A stretch of 64,000 nucleotides of DNA from Pseudomicrostroma phylloplanum (Eukaryota > Basidiomycota > Exobasidiomycetes > Microstromatales): assembly GCA_039545275.1 (NCBI GenBank), contig BCHS01000005.1:620001-684000 (forward strand), written 5' to 3'. The translations under genes were made by a program, and so were the position numbers. A model generated the notes under the pieces. The model was not told the DNA's origin. It searched no databases and saw only the letters and a list, made by a program, of their open reading frames with translations. Shown here in pieces: positions 43,135-53,892 of this stretch (the first letter of the stretch is position 1; each line of letters opens with the position of its first letter).

Positions 43135-46017
43135 ATGCAACACCGTTCACTCACCACCTCCTACCACACAGATGTCCTTCTAGGAGACGTGCACACTTTG
43201 ACTCAGACTTGGCAAGCTTTGATGTCAGACGATGCTTCATCCTCGGCTCTACCCATTGTAGCGTCGCATACAGGAGACGATGGCGAGCTAGCAGAGTATC
43301 TGGCCCGCCTCTCGGTTGATGGCGGGGAATCTGACTTTACACGAGAGCAGGCCGAGGCGCTCCTCGCCTACTGCGATCGCGTCCCCAAGCCAGAACAGGA
43401 CACACAGAAGCTTGTCTTTCGTGGACTAGCTGGATATCTGAGTGCCGCCAAGAAAGACTTGCAGCTGCTTGACACCAGGTCTCATCTTGCGAAAAGAGTG
43501 CTAAAAGTAGCCGTCAACGCTCTGAAGCACTCGCTTCGTACCGATCGCTCACGAGGGTCATCGGAAGAAATTTTGGAACAGGCCTCTTTGCTGAGCGCTG
43601 GACTCAAGGCAACACATGCTGCTATAGTTGCTAAGGACGCGGATGGCCGATACTGCATGACATCGGATCAGGCTGACCTGTCTACTGCAGTGGAGCTGCT
43701 GCTCTCCTGCGCACATTACCTTCCTCGTCTGCCAACATCTCTGACTTCGACTAGCAGGACGTTCGAGCCCAACAGCCTCCCACGGAGAGGCTCCGCTGTC
43801 AGTCTGCGCGCAGAAAGCGTCTATGGTACAGACGACGGTACCGACTGTGGCTCTGATGCCACGAACCACCAAGCGCCTTCAATGGAGGTCCAGCGGCGCA
43901 AGAAGGTCTCTAGCGCTAGTCGGACGGTCAGGCAAAACGCCATCTCCTGCTTGGCCGGCCTGAATGAGGTCGCACCTGCTCAGCTTTTCTCGTATTGGCC
44001 CAAGATACTCTCTCGCACGCCGCCCACCGTGTTGCGACTCTCCGGGCCTTCCGATGCGGCTTTACAAGCAGAGTCGATCATTTCACTAATATGGACCGAC
44101 CCAGTACTCAGCGTTCGATTAGGTGTCTGCCATCTGCTCGAGGGCATGTTCAAGCAGGCGAGAGCACGAGGCTTTCTGCAGAATGGAGTGGTTGAACAGC
44201 AATACGGAGGCATCGGCTCAAGGTTCACGTCCCTGTCCGCTCGTATGGGCTCGCTGGTAGCCGAGATTCGGAGCTTCATGGTGGACTTCTTAGAAGTAGC
44301 GGCAGGGGGTGCTTCTTCGGCTCGGCCAGCTTTGCGAGGAGAACGCTCCATCCCTCCTGCTGCCCTCATAGAAGCCATGTTGCGGGCCACTAGTACCCTC
44401 GTGATAGCGACGCGTCTCGCCAAGCTCAAGAAGTCACATGCAGACGTCCTACGAGATCCTATCCTGCGTCTGACCTCTCATTCGGAACCGGCCATTGCTA
44501 TTGCAGCTTACAACGCTTTGTCTGCTTTGACCAAAGCCCCAGTTGACGCGACAGCCAGCAGACAGACTCATCGTGCCCCACCCCGTGATCTCCCACCGGT
44601 GAGACCTGCAGTCGCAGATACTGCCAATCAGAGAGGGAGCACGGCGGCTGTCTCAGGCTTGATACGGCGGCTCAGTGAAGACGATCTAGACCCCGGAGTA
44701 CTTGCAGAAGCTTGGCATGCTCTGCTCGCATTCGCTCAGCAAAAGCCCTTGATCGTTGCCGAGCATCAAGACTGGTTGTGTCAGCGCATCTCCATGCACC
44801 TCGCATCCAATGATCAGTCGTTGAGACACGCCTGCGTGACATTCCTCGTCCACATGGCTCGCACGAGCTCAATCAGTCAGGGCGAGCTGGCCCAGACCTT
44901 CGCTCATCTGCTGACCACAGCAGTTGGCGACGTCTCGCCACTAGTTCGGGCGGAAGTGCTGCAGGCTCTTCCGAGCCTGTTGGCCTCAGAGCCGAGCAAC
45001 GATCAGTTTCGAATTCTTCTAGACCGGCTGATCATAGACAAAGAGGGTACGGTGAGAGCCGCCGCCATAAGGGCCGTCGGTCTGCTACTTGTGCCAGCAG
45101 GGGACATCGAAGACGCCCAGGCTGCAGAGCCCCTGCCTCCCACCATTGTCATACCTTACGCCGCCAAGGCTCTCGGGCTGGATATCGACACCAAGGGTGG
45201 GTTCAGTGTCGCGACGACGTCTCCCCTGATGGACACTACTGTCCTAGTACGCCTCCGAGCAAGCTGGACTCTCGGCAACCTCTGCCAAGCAATCAAAGGT
45301 CTCGCCTCTCCCTCTGCCGCGCCCAGCAGTCCTCGTCTGCTCGTTAACCTCCTAGTCGCCTCGACCAAGCTCCTCTCCGACGACGAGCGCATCGCGGTCA
45401 ATGCGCTTCGCTCCACTGGGCTGGTCTTATCAGTCGTAGATGTGCAGGAGTTACACAATGAGGAGTCTGCCGCCCGTCCTACACATGTCCACGTCGGGCG
45501 AGCGCTTCGGGGCGTCCTGCAAGCAGTGCGGGCAGCCAAGAACCCAAAGACGAAGTGGAACGGACTCAACGCGCTGCAGACCGCCCTCTCAAATGAGACG
45601 TTCCGCCAATGGCTCACCTCGACCTCAACATCGGGCCGGGGCAAAGGAGAGGATGGGGAGCTCCGTGATCAGCTCGTGCGTCTCCTCTCTGAGCACCTGA
45701 AGCACAAGACCTTCAAAGTCAAGCTTGCTGCGATTGGCTGTCTGCTCCCCCTGCTTCCCCCCATCAGACCCTTGACACCTCCTGCTCCCGAGATGTCAGC
45801 CTCGACATCGGCAGGAATTGGGCGCGCCTTTGATGAGGAGGAGAGCCTCAGAGCAGCAGTAGAAGGAGCGCTCCAGAGGCTCGACGCAGAGGTGGCCGAG
45901 GGCAACTTTGCCGAGGTGCGCGTGCACGGCGAGTCTGTCAAACGTGGATTGGAGGAGCTCATGGAGCGTCTCGCTGGGCTGAAACAAGAGAGGACGAGAC
46001 AAGATAGGAATGTGTAG
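43135..46017 (+). CDS. HEATR6-like HEAT-repeat protein (DUF4042)
   Basis: A single exon of 960 residues from ATG 43135. The region near residues 255-430 (SRTVRQNAISCLAGLNEVAP, FSYWPKILSRTPPTVLRL, DPVLSVRLGVCHLLEGMF, SLVAEIRSFMVDFLEVA) matches the DUF4042 domain of HEAT repeat-containing protein 6. Further HEAT-like helical pairs continue to the C-terminus (VRAEVLQALPSLLASEPS, KTFKVKLAAIGCLLPLLPP). HEATR6 has no settled molecular function in fungi, so none is assigned. The frame is open upstream to about 42961, but that part is Arg/His-rich and unlike the family. It is divergent from UTP4 and converges with BRE1. Confidence 0.85.
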   Translation: MQHRSLTTSYHTDVLLGDVHTLTQTWQALMSDDASSSALPIVASHTGDDGELAEYLARLSVDGGESDFTREQAEALLAYCDRVPKPEQDTQKLVFRGLAGYLSAAKKDLQLLDTRSHLAKRVLKVAVNALKHSLRTDRSRGSSEEILEQASLLSAGLKATHAAIVAKDADGRYCMTSDQADLSTAVELLLSCAHYLPRLPTSLTSTSRTFEPNSLPRRGSAVSLRAESVYGTDDGTDCGSDATNHQAPSMEVQRRKKVSSASRTVRQNAISCLAGLNEVAPAQLFSYWPKILSRTPPTVLRLSGPSDAALQAESIISLIWTDPVLSVRLGVCHLLEGMFKQARARGFLQNGVVEQQYGGIGSRFTSLSARMGSLVAEIRSFMVDFLEVAAGGASSARPALRGERSIPPAALIEAMLRATSTLVIATRLAKLKKSHADVLRDPILRLTSHSEPAIAIAAYNALSALTKAPVDATASRQTHRAPPRDLPPVRPAVADTANQRGSTAAVSGLIRRLSEDDLDPGVLAEAWHALLAFAQQKPLIVAEHQDWLCQRISMHLASNDQSLRHACVTFLVHMARTSSISQGELAQTFAHLLTTAVGDVSPLVRAEVLQALPSLLASEPSNDQFRILLDRLIIDKEGTVRAAAIRAVGLLLVPAGDIEDAQAAEPLPPTIVIPYAAKALGLDIDTKGGFSVATTSPLMDTTVLVRLRASWTLGNLCQAIKGLASPSAAPSSPRLLVNLLVASTKLLSDDERIAVNALRSTGLVLSVVDVQELHNEESAARPTHVHVGRALRGVLQAVRAAKNPKTKWNGLNALQTALSNETFRQWLTSTSTSGRGKGEDGELRDQLVRLLSEHLKHKTFKVKLAAIGCLLPLLPPIRPLTPPAPEMSASTSAGIGRAFDEEESLRAAVEGALQRLDAEVAEGNFAEVRVHGESVKRGLEELMERLAGLKQERTRQDRNV

Positions 46018-46212
46018 AACGTTGTTGGCTAAGTGAGCTTGCAAGCTCGAAATTGTATATAAGCAAGTGGAGATCAAGACAGGAAGGACTAGTAGTGGCA
46101 CATGGTAGGGATGAGATGATCCTCTCCGGAGATCGGAGACCGGAGGACCACTTTTGAGGGGAAAGGGGGAAAGCAAAGTCCGTAAATTCCTGCTAGGTCC
46201 ATAATGTGCCCT

Positions 46213-49137
46213 TCATTGCAAATACAACGGCTGCACATCGCTGACAGCGAATGCTCCACCGCACGAAGGGCACTTCCTCTGCCTCGTCTGGATGCGTGCT
46301 TCGACGCAGGCAGTGCAGAAGGTGTGCAGACACTTTGTGATGATCCTGTCCCTGTACCGATCATGGCACGCCGAGCACTTGAGAAGCCTCTCCAAGGCCT
46401 CAAATTCGGCCGAACCAGGACCGTTGGACTTCTTGTTGCCCATTTTACCCGAGCCGGATCCGCCAGAGGCCGATGCGGCAAGCTGGCGCTTGGCCTTTTC
46501 GAGCTCACGCTCCATCTTGCTGAATTGCTCCTCGATTCGCACCCGTCGTGCCTTCTCCTGCTCCGCTTCGGCAATGTGGATCTGCATCTTCTCCTCTGCA
46601 TGGGCGCGGTATTGAGAGCTCTCGCCCTCGCGCATCCTAGACGTCTTGAGGTCTCGCTCCAGCTCGGCGATGCGCGTAGAGTACCCGGAGATCATCTTGC
46701 GCAATGAGGTCACTTCCCGCTCGTGGGCCGCACTCTGAGCAGCAAAGTGAGATTCAGCCTCGGCATACCGCTCGATGACTTGGACTTGCCTCTCAACAGT
46801 GCGAAGAGCGGATCGCTTCTCGTTGTCGACGGCATCCTTTGCCCTCATAGCAGCAAAGTACTTGTTGTCCGCCTTCGACTTCTCTGTAGTCAACCGCACG
46901 ACCTTGTCCTCCATCTTGCTAAGATCCATCACCTTGCTGTTCGCTTGGTCCTTCATATCCGACCAAGCCTGGCTCAGCTTCTCTACCTCATCGCACAGGG
47001 CCGAAGTCGACTCGTTGGCAGCAGTGAGCTCGTCTTGCAGTTGCTGTATCCGCTGTTGCTGATCTTTGAGCTTTGTTGATGCGTCTTCCCCAGAGGACGC
47101 TCCTTGCAGGATTGAATTCAGAACATCCAGCTCCTTCTGAAGAGCAGACATCTTGGCAAGCAAGTCAGTCTGGTCAGACGAAGATGAGTGAGCGTCAAGC
47201 TGACGCTGGAGGTCGGCAGACTTCTCGTCGGCTTTGGTAAGGCGGCTCTGCAAAGAAGCAATAAGTTCCACCTCGTCTTCTCCGACGCCGTTTGCCTTGA
47301 GTGACTCGACAGCCGCAGAGTCGCCTCGCTGAGCAGCCAACGACATCTGCAGTCGCCTGACCTCGCTCCGCAGGGTCTCGATGCGGAGATCCTTGCTGGA
47401 AGCGAGCTGCTTGATCTCGTCCATCTGTGTCATCTTGATTCCATCCCGCGATCTTCGATCTGTGAGCTCCGCATTCAAGTCGTCGCGTTGAGCTCGTAGA
47501 CGGGCAACGTCCGCATCCCGCGACTTGAGCTGCTCTCGCAATGATTCTGCGACCGAGAAAGCTTCTGACTGAGCATTTGATTCAAACTCGCTTCGACGCT
47601 CACGAAGGTCGGTGTTTTCGGCTTCCATGGCGTCAAAGATCGCTTTGAACCTCTCCAGCTCTTGCTGAGCATGTGTGAAGTGTCCGTGAAGGTCGCGATA
47701 CAGCGGCGTCTCGCGAGTCCTGTCATCTGGTATGCGATGTAGGTCCAACTGCATCCGTTGGCAGTCCTGTCTCAGCGATGTCACTTCTTGACGTAGCTGG
47801 TCTGCCTCTTGCAAGCGGGTCTGAGCCAATTCCTCGAGCTGCTCAAGCTCCTGCCGAGAGGCAGACGAGGCGTGGCCATTGCTACCAGCTGCTGCATCCG
47901 CGGCAGCATCAGCGCCGGAGGTCTCGGCAGCCTCTTTGCGCTGGATAGCAGCACGCCGTTCAGCCTCTGCGGCCTCTACTCTTGCCTTCTCGGCCTGCTC
48001 TTCGGCTTCGGTAGATGGCCTCTCGCTGAGTAAGACAGAGCGGCTCTGTAGACGATCCAGTCTTCGCTCCGCTTTCCTGAGCTTCTCTGTGACCTCTACG
48101 AGCTCTTCGGTCGTCCTTTGTAGCTGACTGGCAGCATCAGCAGATTGCTGTCGTAAGGTGCTGGCCTGTGGGTGGGGAAGAGGAGCGGGTCTGCATGTGA
48201 GCCAAGGCCTCTCAGTAGTCCGTATTGATCATTGCTTGACTTACCTCGTCTGCTAATTGGTGGCATCTGACTTGCAGATCGCTGACCTCGGGATGATTCG
48301 ATTGAGGAGCTGTAGCCGCAAGCCTCGTGAGGACGGCCCTGATCGCAGTCCCTCTCTCTTGAATCGAGGCGGTGAAAGCGCTTTTGCTTGGCTGACCAGC
48401 GGTGAAAGGGATGACGGAGAAGAGAGCTGGTATCAAGAGTTCGTGAGACGTAAGTCAGTAAGAGTCTTGACAGAAGTCGCCGCGCTTTCACAGTTCAATA
48501 GTCTTGCAAGGCTTACTCACCAGCTTTGTGTTCGTCCAGCGTATCTTCTTTCTGAAACAGAACCCGGATGTCTTCGACGAGCTACGGATGACAAGGCATA
48601 TTCTGTCAGGAGACTAGCAGAGTTTTTGACTGCTCCTGCTCTACTCACCAGGTCCCAGAAGTGATTGAAAGCCGCCGTCCTCTCCTCGACATCTGACAGA
48701 GATCTTTGTAGAGACTTTGATTTGCGTTCGGCCCTAGCTAGATCTCTCCGCGACTCGAGCATCTGACGAAAGATGGCCTCCTTGCGATATGTCTGGAGTG
48801 GGTGATGCAAAGAAAGAGGACGTGAGCATTGTTTACGTCTTGGGTGTGGAATGCAGGCCTAGCCATCCGGTTCCGTGTCTGATGACCTTCAGGAGGAGTT
48901 ACTCACCTCGAGGCCTTTGTAAGCGGGCGAGAGTTCTTCCTCTTCTTCCTCATTGGCCTCTGGCGCAGAGCGCTGAGTCCGGGCCGGAGTGGCGGTATGG
49001 ATGCCATTGGGAATGGCCGAGGAGACTGGTGTAGAATCGATTTGTAGTCTCTTGGCGGGGGAGTCTGTCCCACCGAAAGGTGGAGACGAGACATCCAGTG
49101 GCCTCTTCCTGTTGTCCATGACGACGGCGGCAGTCAT
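46213..49137 (-). CDS. BRE1: BRE1 E3 ubiquitin ligase for histone H2B
   Basis: Exons 49137-48907, 48792-48649, 48581-48521, 48426-48245 and 48165-46213 give 856 residues. Bre1 with Rad6 mono-ubiquitinates H2B, linking transcription to H3K4 and H3K79 methylation. The N-terminus MDNRKRPLD (second Met, 49119) is the family-like start, so residues 1-6 are doubtful. The body is long coiled coil. The last about 60 residues are a C3HC4 RING (LKCSACHDRYRDRIITKCLH, TFCTACVEARIQTRQRKCPS, CGGAFAVSDVQPLYL), essentially the signature of the family. Four introns of 114, 67, 94 and 79 nt have consensus sites and consistent phase. It is divergent from MET10 (734 bp). Both RAD6-dependent ligases, RAD18 and BRE1, are in this window, apparently by chance. 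Confidence 0.95.
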
Positions 49138-49871
49138 GTGAAGAGGTTCAGTCTCAGGGGTACCACGGGCGAGGCGCGCTCACTGTCGAGGTGAACCAAG
49201 TCAGTGAAGCCCTGAGTGAACGAGAGCAGCTGACTGTAGTCTGAGATCTGAAGCGCTATGATCTGCTCACGTCAGTCGCATCTGATGTTGCGGATGAGAC
49301 GAGACAGAGGAGAAGATGCGCTACAGAGCAGATGCTCAGAGTAGAGTGACCGCTGGGTGATGATGGAATGGTCAGTAGTCGGGCGAGAAGGTCGACCAGG
49401 TCCAATTTTTCGCCGCCTGTGGGCCATCTCGCCTGCCAACCTGGCCAGAGGCGCCTTCGCGCGGCCGCCTGGCGGGAGGCAGGCAGAGAGGCAGGCACAC
49501 GCACAATGGTCAGGCAGGATATCGAGCCAGCATCTAATCACGACCAGGCTCGTACGTTGCAGGCAGGACACTGCTTGGAGATACGATGATCGACTGCTTC
49601 CAGTGTATCTACGATCACCAGAATAGGAGGTTAATGTTGGCTGACATCGTCCGTGGCCGTAGATGTCCTGCGTCTGTCGTGGCCTGCCTGCCTGCCTCGG
49701 CGGACGTAGCGGGGCGGCGATTGCGATTTTTTTCGGCGATGGCGCAAGAGGCTGCTGCCCCGCGTCAGTCGCTTCTTCTCGCCTGCAGACTGGGAAACTC
49801 CAGCCTTGGTAATCCTGTCGAGTCTACCGTCCTAACCTCACCACCCCTCACCACCCCTCCTCATCCCCGTC
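49138..49871. other. Divergent promoter interval, BRE1/MET10
   Basis: The 734 bases include GGCAGGCAGAGAGGCAGGCA-type sequence near 49475-49500 and a short CCTG run at about 49683-49697, followed by a T-rich spot near 49728 and C-rich sequence before the MET10 ATG. No coding exon is supported. Confidence 0.4.
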
Positions 49872-52800
49872 ATGGCTGCTGTTTCTAGTCAGCGTGACCT
49901 CCTCTCCACAGCGATCACCTTTGCTGGTGGTCTTGCATTCGGTCTTGGAGGAGCTTACGCCATCTCCAGGGGCTCCTTCAAGCCCGCCACGGCCCCAACC
50001 AAGTCGACCAAGTCAAAGGCAGAGAAGGCATTCGGTGCCCCTCCATCCCCGAAGCTCGCCGCCGTAGAAGGCCCTGCCAAGGCAGCCCCTGCTGAGCCTA
50101 CTCGCACCCCTGCCACCACCTCTACTACCACCACTCAGGCAGAGCAGCCACCCGCCAGTGAGCAGCTCGACGAGGTTGATGCAAAGGGCCTTGGTCCTGT
50201 CGCACCTCAGGTCACCAAGGGCAGCGGCCCTGCTCTTCACCAGAGGCAGCAACCTTCACCTCACAATGCGCGAGCTGTCACTGGTGGTGACTACCCCGAG
50301 CCAGCCCCTCAGAACCGCGCCCGAGTTCTGGACCTCAAGGCAGACCTCACTGCCCCTGCTCCCGCCCATGGCGACGAGCTCCTGAACGCCGAGACGGCTC
50401 CTGCTCCGGTCTGGCTCACCGGCCTCACCGCCTCGGCTGCCACCCGAGACACTACCGCTGCTGGCGCCATCGAGGGCCTCGCTTACTCGGCATCTCAGGC
50501 TCTCTTCGTCTACGAGAGCCAGAGCAATGGCTCCTTCGGAGCATGGTCTGAGAAGGAAGCCAAGGAAGCTACTGCAAAGGGCTGGGTCGCAGGGCGACCC
50601 AAGGTCACCAGCATGCAGACTAGGAGCGGAGCTGGTACTGCCATTGCCGGTTACCTGTCCTCTCGAGGCACCGGCAGCACCGGCAGCGCCTCTGCCGCTG
50701 ACAAGAAGACTGTGACTGCTCTGATCAACGCTCCAGGTCTCCTTGCCATGGCCCCTGCCATTACTACCCTCCCCGCTGCCGCCCAGGGCAGACTCGTCGT
50801 CCAGGTCTCGAGCGCCAGCCAGGACATTGAGGCTGGAAGTCTGGCTGTCAACAATGACTACGCCTCAGTCCTTGCCGCTGCATCGACCCTCTCGGTCAAT
50901 GAAGAGTTCGCCGTCATTCTGTCCGGTTCCCGACAGGAGGCCGTCGATGTCGCTGCTGCCACCTACGCAGCAACTGAGGGCCACGTAGTCCACGTCTTTG
51001 ACGGTGCCTTTGCCGCCCGTGAGGTCGCCCATTTGAACGTGCCAGCCAAGGCCGATGCCGCTGCTGCTCCTACCGACATCATCTCTGCCCTCAAGGCAAA
51101 GAAGCTCGGCCACTTCTCTTACTACGGACCTCGAGCTCCCTCGACTGTTGTCGTCATGCCCAACGGCTCTCACGCCACCAATGCCCGTACGATGCTTGCC
51201 GTCCTCCCCGAGGAGGTCCGATCGCACGTTGGCATCGTTGCTGCCCGGATTGTCCGCCCGTGGTCTGACGAAGAGCTCGTCAAGGCTCTGCCTTCGACTG
51301 TAGAAAGCATCTTCGTCCTCGAGGAGACCCGCGTTGCCGGTATCACTGGCCCACTGTTCGAGGATGTTCAGTCTGCTGTCTTCACCGGAATGATTGGACG
51401 AGGCGCCTCGCTCCCCAATGTTCTTCCTGTTGGTCTGCCCAAGGGTAGTACCTTGCAGCCTGGTCAGTGGGCTGCTCTGCTGCAGACACTCTTGCACAGT
51501 CGCTCCGCTGTCAATGCCGCGGAGGTCATCGCCAATGCTGCCTCTTCTGTGGAGAACAACATTGCCACCCTCGGCGGTGCTGGAAGCCGCATTGTGACAT
51601 TCTACGACAACGATTCGAGCTCCACTGCTCAGCTGGCTCCTTTCCTTGCTCGCACGGTACGAGAGCACCCCGAGCTGACCGAGTCGGCTAGCTTGCTCAC
51701 TCGCTATGACAATTTCGAGGCTGGCGGTCTGGTCAGATCTGACCTTCTGATTGGAGCTCACCCAGCTGCTCAGATCCCAGTCCAGCTTGCAGCTCAGCAG
51801 GGCGGCACTTCGACGCTCGTCATCTCTGACCCCACGACCGTTCTCAAGAGCTACAAGGTCTTTGAGTCTCTTCAGGTCGGCGGCACCATCCTCTTCAACA
51901 CCCCAGGATGGGACACTGCTGAGCTGAGTGCCAAGCTCAGGGCTGAAGACAAGAAGATTCTTGCTGCCAAGAAGGCTCGCATCTACATCATCAACGCCGG
52001 TCAGGTTGTCGAGAACATTCTCGAGGAGACTGCAATGAGGAAGGGCGGCAAGTCCAAGGTCTCTGACAGCACTGTGCCTAAGGAGGTAGCTACTGCCGTC
52101 CTGGCGGCCGCCCTGTACCGCATTCAGTTTGGCTTCAGCGGCGCTTCCCTGATCAGTGTCCTGAAGAGGTATCTCGGTGTCGCACCTGTTGGCATCGATG
52201 GTGTGCCCGGCCTAGTGGCTGCTGCAGAGAAGGCTTTGACTCTCTCTGCATTCAGCAACGACGACTTTGCTGCCGCCGAGCCTCTTGAGGCTGAGCTGAA
52301 GGGTACACCTCGACCCGAGGTCTTCCGCTACAACGGCTTCGGTCCTTCCTCCGACGCTGCCACTGTGGGTCAGGAGGCAGTCCCGATCAGAAACACCTGG
52401 GCTCTCTCTGCTTGGCAGATGATGTTCTCCGAGGCGTACAAGCTCGACGACAAGTCCCTCCGACCAGACCTGCCAGAGAAGAACTACGTCGTGACTGTAA
52501 CCGAGAACCGCCGTTTGACCCCCATCGACTACGACCGAAACGTCTTCCACATGGAGCTCTCCACTGCCGGCACTGGTCTCAGGTACGAGGTCGGTGAGGC
52601 TCTCGGTGTCCACGGCTGGAACGACGAGGACGAGGTCAAGGAGTTCATCAACTGGTCTGGCTACGACCCTGATGAGCTCATTGCCGTCCCCTCGCTCGAG
52701 AACCCCGCTCGCTACGAGACCAGGACCGTCTTCCAGATCCTGCAGCAGCGTCTGGACATCTTCGGTAAGCCAGGAAAGTCCTTCTATGAGTCTCTCTCCA

Positions 52801-53711
52801 AGCTCGCTCTGGACAGGGAGGAGGCTCGTTGGCTGCGATTCATCTCTTCCGCTGAGGGTAACAGTACCTTCAAGAAGCTCTCCGAGATTGAGACGGTCAC
52901 CTATGCCGAAGTGCTGCAGATGTTCCCCTCGGCTCGTTTGCCCCTCGACATTCTCCTCCGTGAGGTAGAGATGATCAAGCCTCGTCACTACTCGATCTCT
53001 TCTGCTCAGGCCGCTGTGGGCGACTCGGTCCACCTCCTCGTCGTCACCGTCGACTGGCAGACTCCCTCTGGCTCTGCCCGCTACGGTCAGTGCACTCGCT
53101 ACCTCGCCAACCTTCGTCCAGGAAACAAGGTGACTGTCTCTCTCAAGCCATCCATCATGAAGCTACCCCCTTACACTAGCCAGCCCATCATCATGGCTGG
53201 TCTTGGAACGGGAATGGCTCCCTTCCGCGCCTATGTCCAAGCTCGCGAAGTGCAGAAGCGCAACGGAGAGGACGTCGGTCCCCTTCTCCTCTACTTTGGT
53301 TCTCGAACTCAAACGGCCGAGTGGCTGTACGGTGAAGAGTTCGAGGCGTGGCACAAGGACGGTCTGGTGGAGCGTCTGGGTCTGGCCTTTTCCCGAGACC
53401 AGAAGCAGAAGATCTACATCCAGCACAAGATCAAGGAGGACGCCAAGCTCGTCGCCGACTATCTTGCTCCGGACCTCGAGGCGTTGCGTGCTGCTGGTGG
53501 AGAAGTGGAGATTCTGGACAAGCTCGACCCTAATGAGACGGATCCGAAGAAGAAGGGAATGTTCTGCGTCTGTGGACCTACCTGGCCCATTCCGGACATT
53601 ACCGAGGCCATCATCTCCTCGTTCAAGGGACGTGGTCTGTCCCAGAAGGAGGCAGAGAATGTCATTGAGGCGCTCAAGGAGCAGGAGCGCTTCGTGCTCG
53701 AGGTCTACTGA
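49872..53711 (+). CDS. MET10: Assimilatory sulfite reductase alpha (flavoprotein) subunit
   Basis: A single exon of 1279 residues (yeast Met10 is 1035). The subunit takes electrons from NADPH to the MET5 hemoprotein, reducing sulfite to sulfide for cysteine and methionine synthesis. A pyruvate-ferredoxin-oxidoreductase-like region spans about 190-800. A ferredoxin-NADP reductase module of about 850-1279 shows the FAD motif KPRHYSISSAQAAV, the NADPH motif MAGLGTGMAPFRAYVQAREV, LLLYFGSRTQTAEWLYGEEF and the terminal RFVLEVY. No FMN flavodoxin domain is seen, as in the yeast homologue. Residues about 10-32 (LLSTAITFAGGLAFGLGGAY) form a hydrophobic segment flanked by Arg, and a Pro/Ala/Thr-rich spacer follows; this extension is not in the yeast protein. 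The codon choice is strongly C-ending, suggesting high expression. Confidence 0.93.
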   Translation: MAAVSSQRDLLSTAITFAGGLAFGLGGAYAISRGSFKPATAPTKSTKSKAEKAFGAPPSPKLAAVEGPAKAAPAEPTRTPATTSTTTTQAEQPPASEQLDEVDAKGLGPVAPQVTKGSGPALHQRQQPSPHNARAVTGGDYPEPAPQNRARVLDLKADLTAPAPAHGDELLNAETAPAPVWLTGLTASAATRDTTAAGAIEGLAYSASQALFVYESQSNGSFGAWSEKEAKEATAKGWVAGRPKVTSMQTRSGAGTAIAGYLSSRGTGSTGSASAADKKTVTALINAPGLLAMAPAITTLPAAAQGRLVVQVSSASQDIEAGSLAVNNDYASVLAAASTLSVNEEFAVILSGSRQEAVDVAAATYAATEGHVVHVFDGAFAAREVAHLNVPAKADAAAAPTDIISALKAKKLGHFSYYGPRAPSTVVVMPNGSHATNARTMLAVLPEEVRSHVGIVAARIVRPWSDEELVKALPSTVESIFVLEETRVAGITGPLFEDVQSAVFTGMIGRGASLPNVLPVGLPKGSTLQPGQWAALLQTLLHSRSAVNAAEVIANAASSVENNIATLGGAGSRIVTFYDNDSSSTAQLAPFLARTVREHPELTESASLLTRYDNFEAGGLVRSDLLIGAHPAAQIPVQLAAQQGGTSTLVISDPTTVLKSYKVFESLQVGGTILFNTPGWDTAELSAKLRAEDKKILAAKKARIYIINAGQVVENILEETAMRKGGKSKVSDSTVPKEVATAVLAAALYRIQFGFSGASLISVLKRYLGVAPVGIDGVPGLVAAAEKALTLSAFSNDDFAAAEPLEAELKGTPRPEVFRYNGFGPSSDAATVGQEAVPIRNTWALSAWQMMFSEAYKLDDKSLRPDLPEKNYVVTVTENRRLTPIDYDRNVFHMELSTAGTGLRYEVGEALGVHGWNDEDEVKEFINWSGYDPDELIAVPSLENPARYETRTVFQILQQRLDIFGKPGKSFYESLSKLALDREEARWLRFISSAEGNSTFKKLSEIETVTYAEVLQMFPSARLPLDILLREVEMIKPRHYSISSAQAAVGDSVHLLVVTVDWQTPSGSARYGQCTRYLANLRPGNKVTVSLKPSIMKLPPYTSQPIIMAGLGTGMAPFRAYVQAREVQKRNGEDVGPLLLYFGSRTQTAEWLYGEEFEAWHKDGLVERLGLAFSRDQKQKIYIQHKIKEDAKLVADYLAPDLEALRAAGGEVEILDKLDPNETDPKKKGMFCVCGPTWPIPDITEAIISSFKGRGLSQKEAENVIEALKEQERFVLEVY

Positions 53712-53892
53712 GCGGACATTCGTTTCGCGAGGGCTCTTTGACATGGTTTCTGTCAGTTCTTGTTTCGCTATCCTGCTTGCTGTCTCAAATGCATTTTGCG
53801 TTGCCCGATTCGTACATGTGAATGCTTTCTTGTCTTCTCCTCTCGCCTTGCTATCTCGCCTGTCGCCTCGCCTTCGCTAACGCCTCTTTCCC

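Noticed and set aside
50865..51761. 298-codon open frame antisense to MET10, and another at 52212-53033
   Set aside because: Both lie wholly inside the strongly conserved MET10 frame; long antisense frames arise from its C-ending codon bias. No domain is recognisable.
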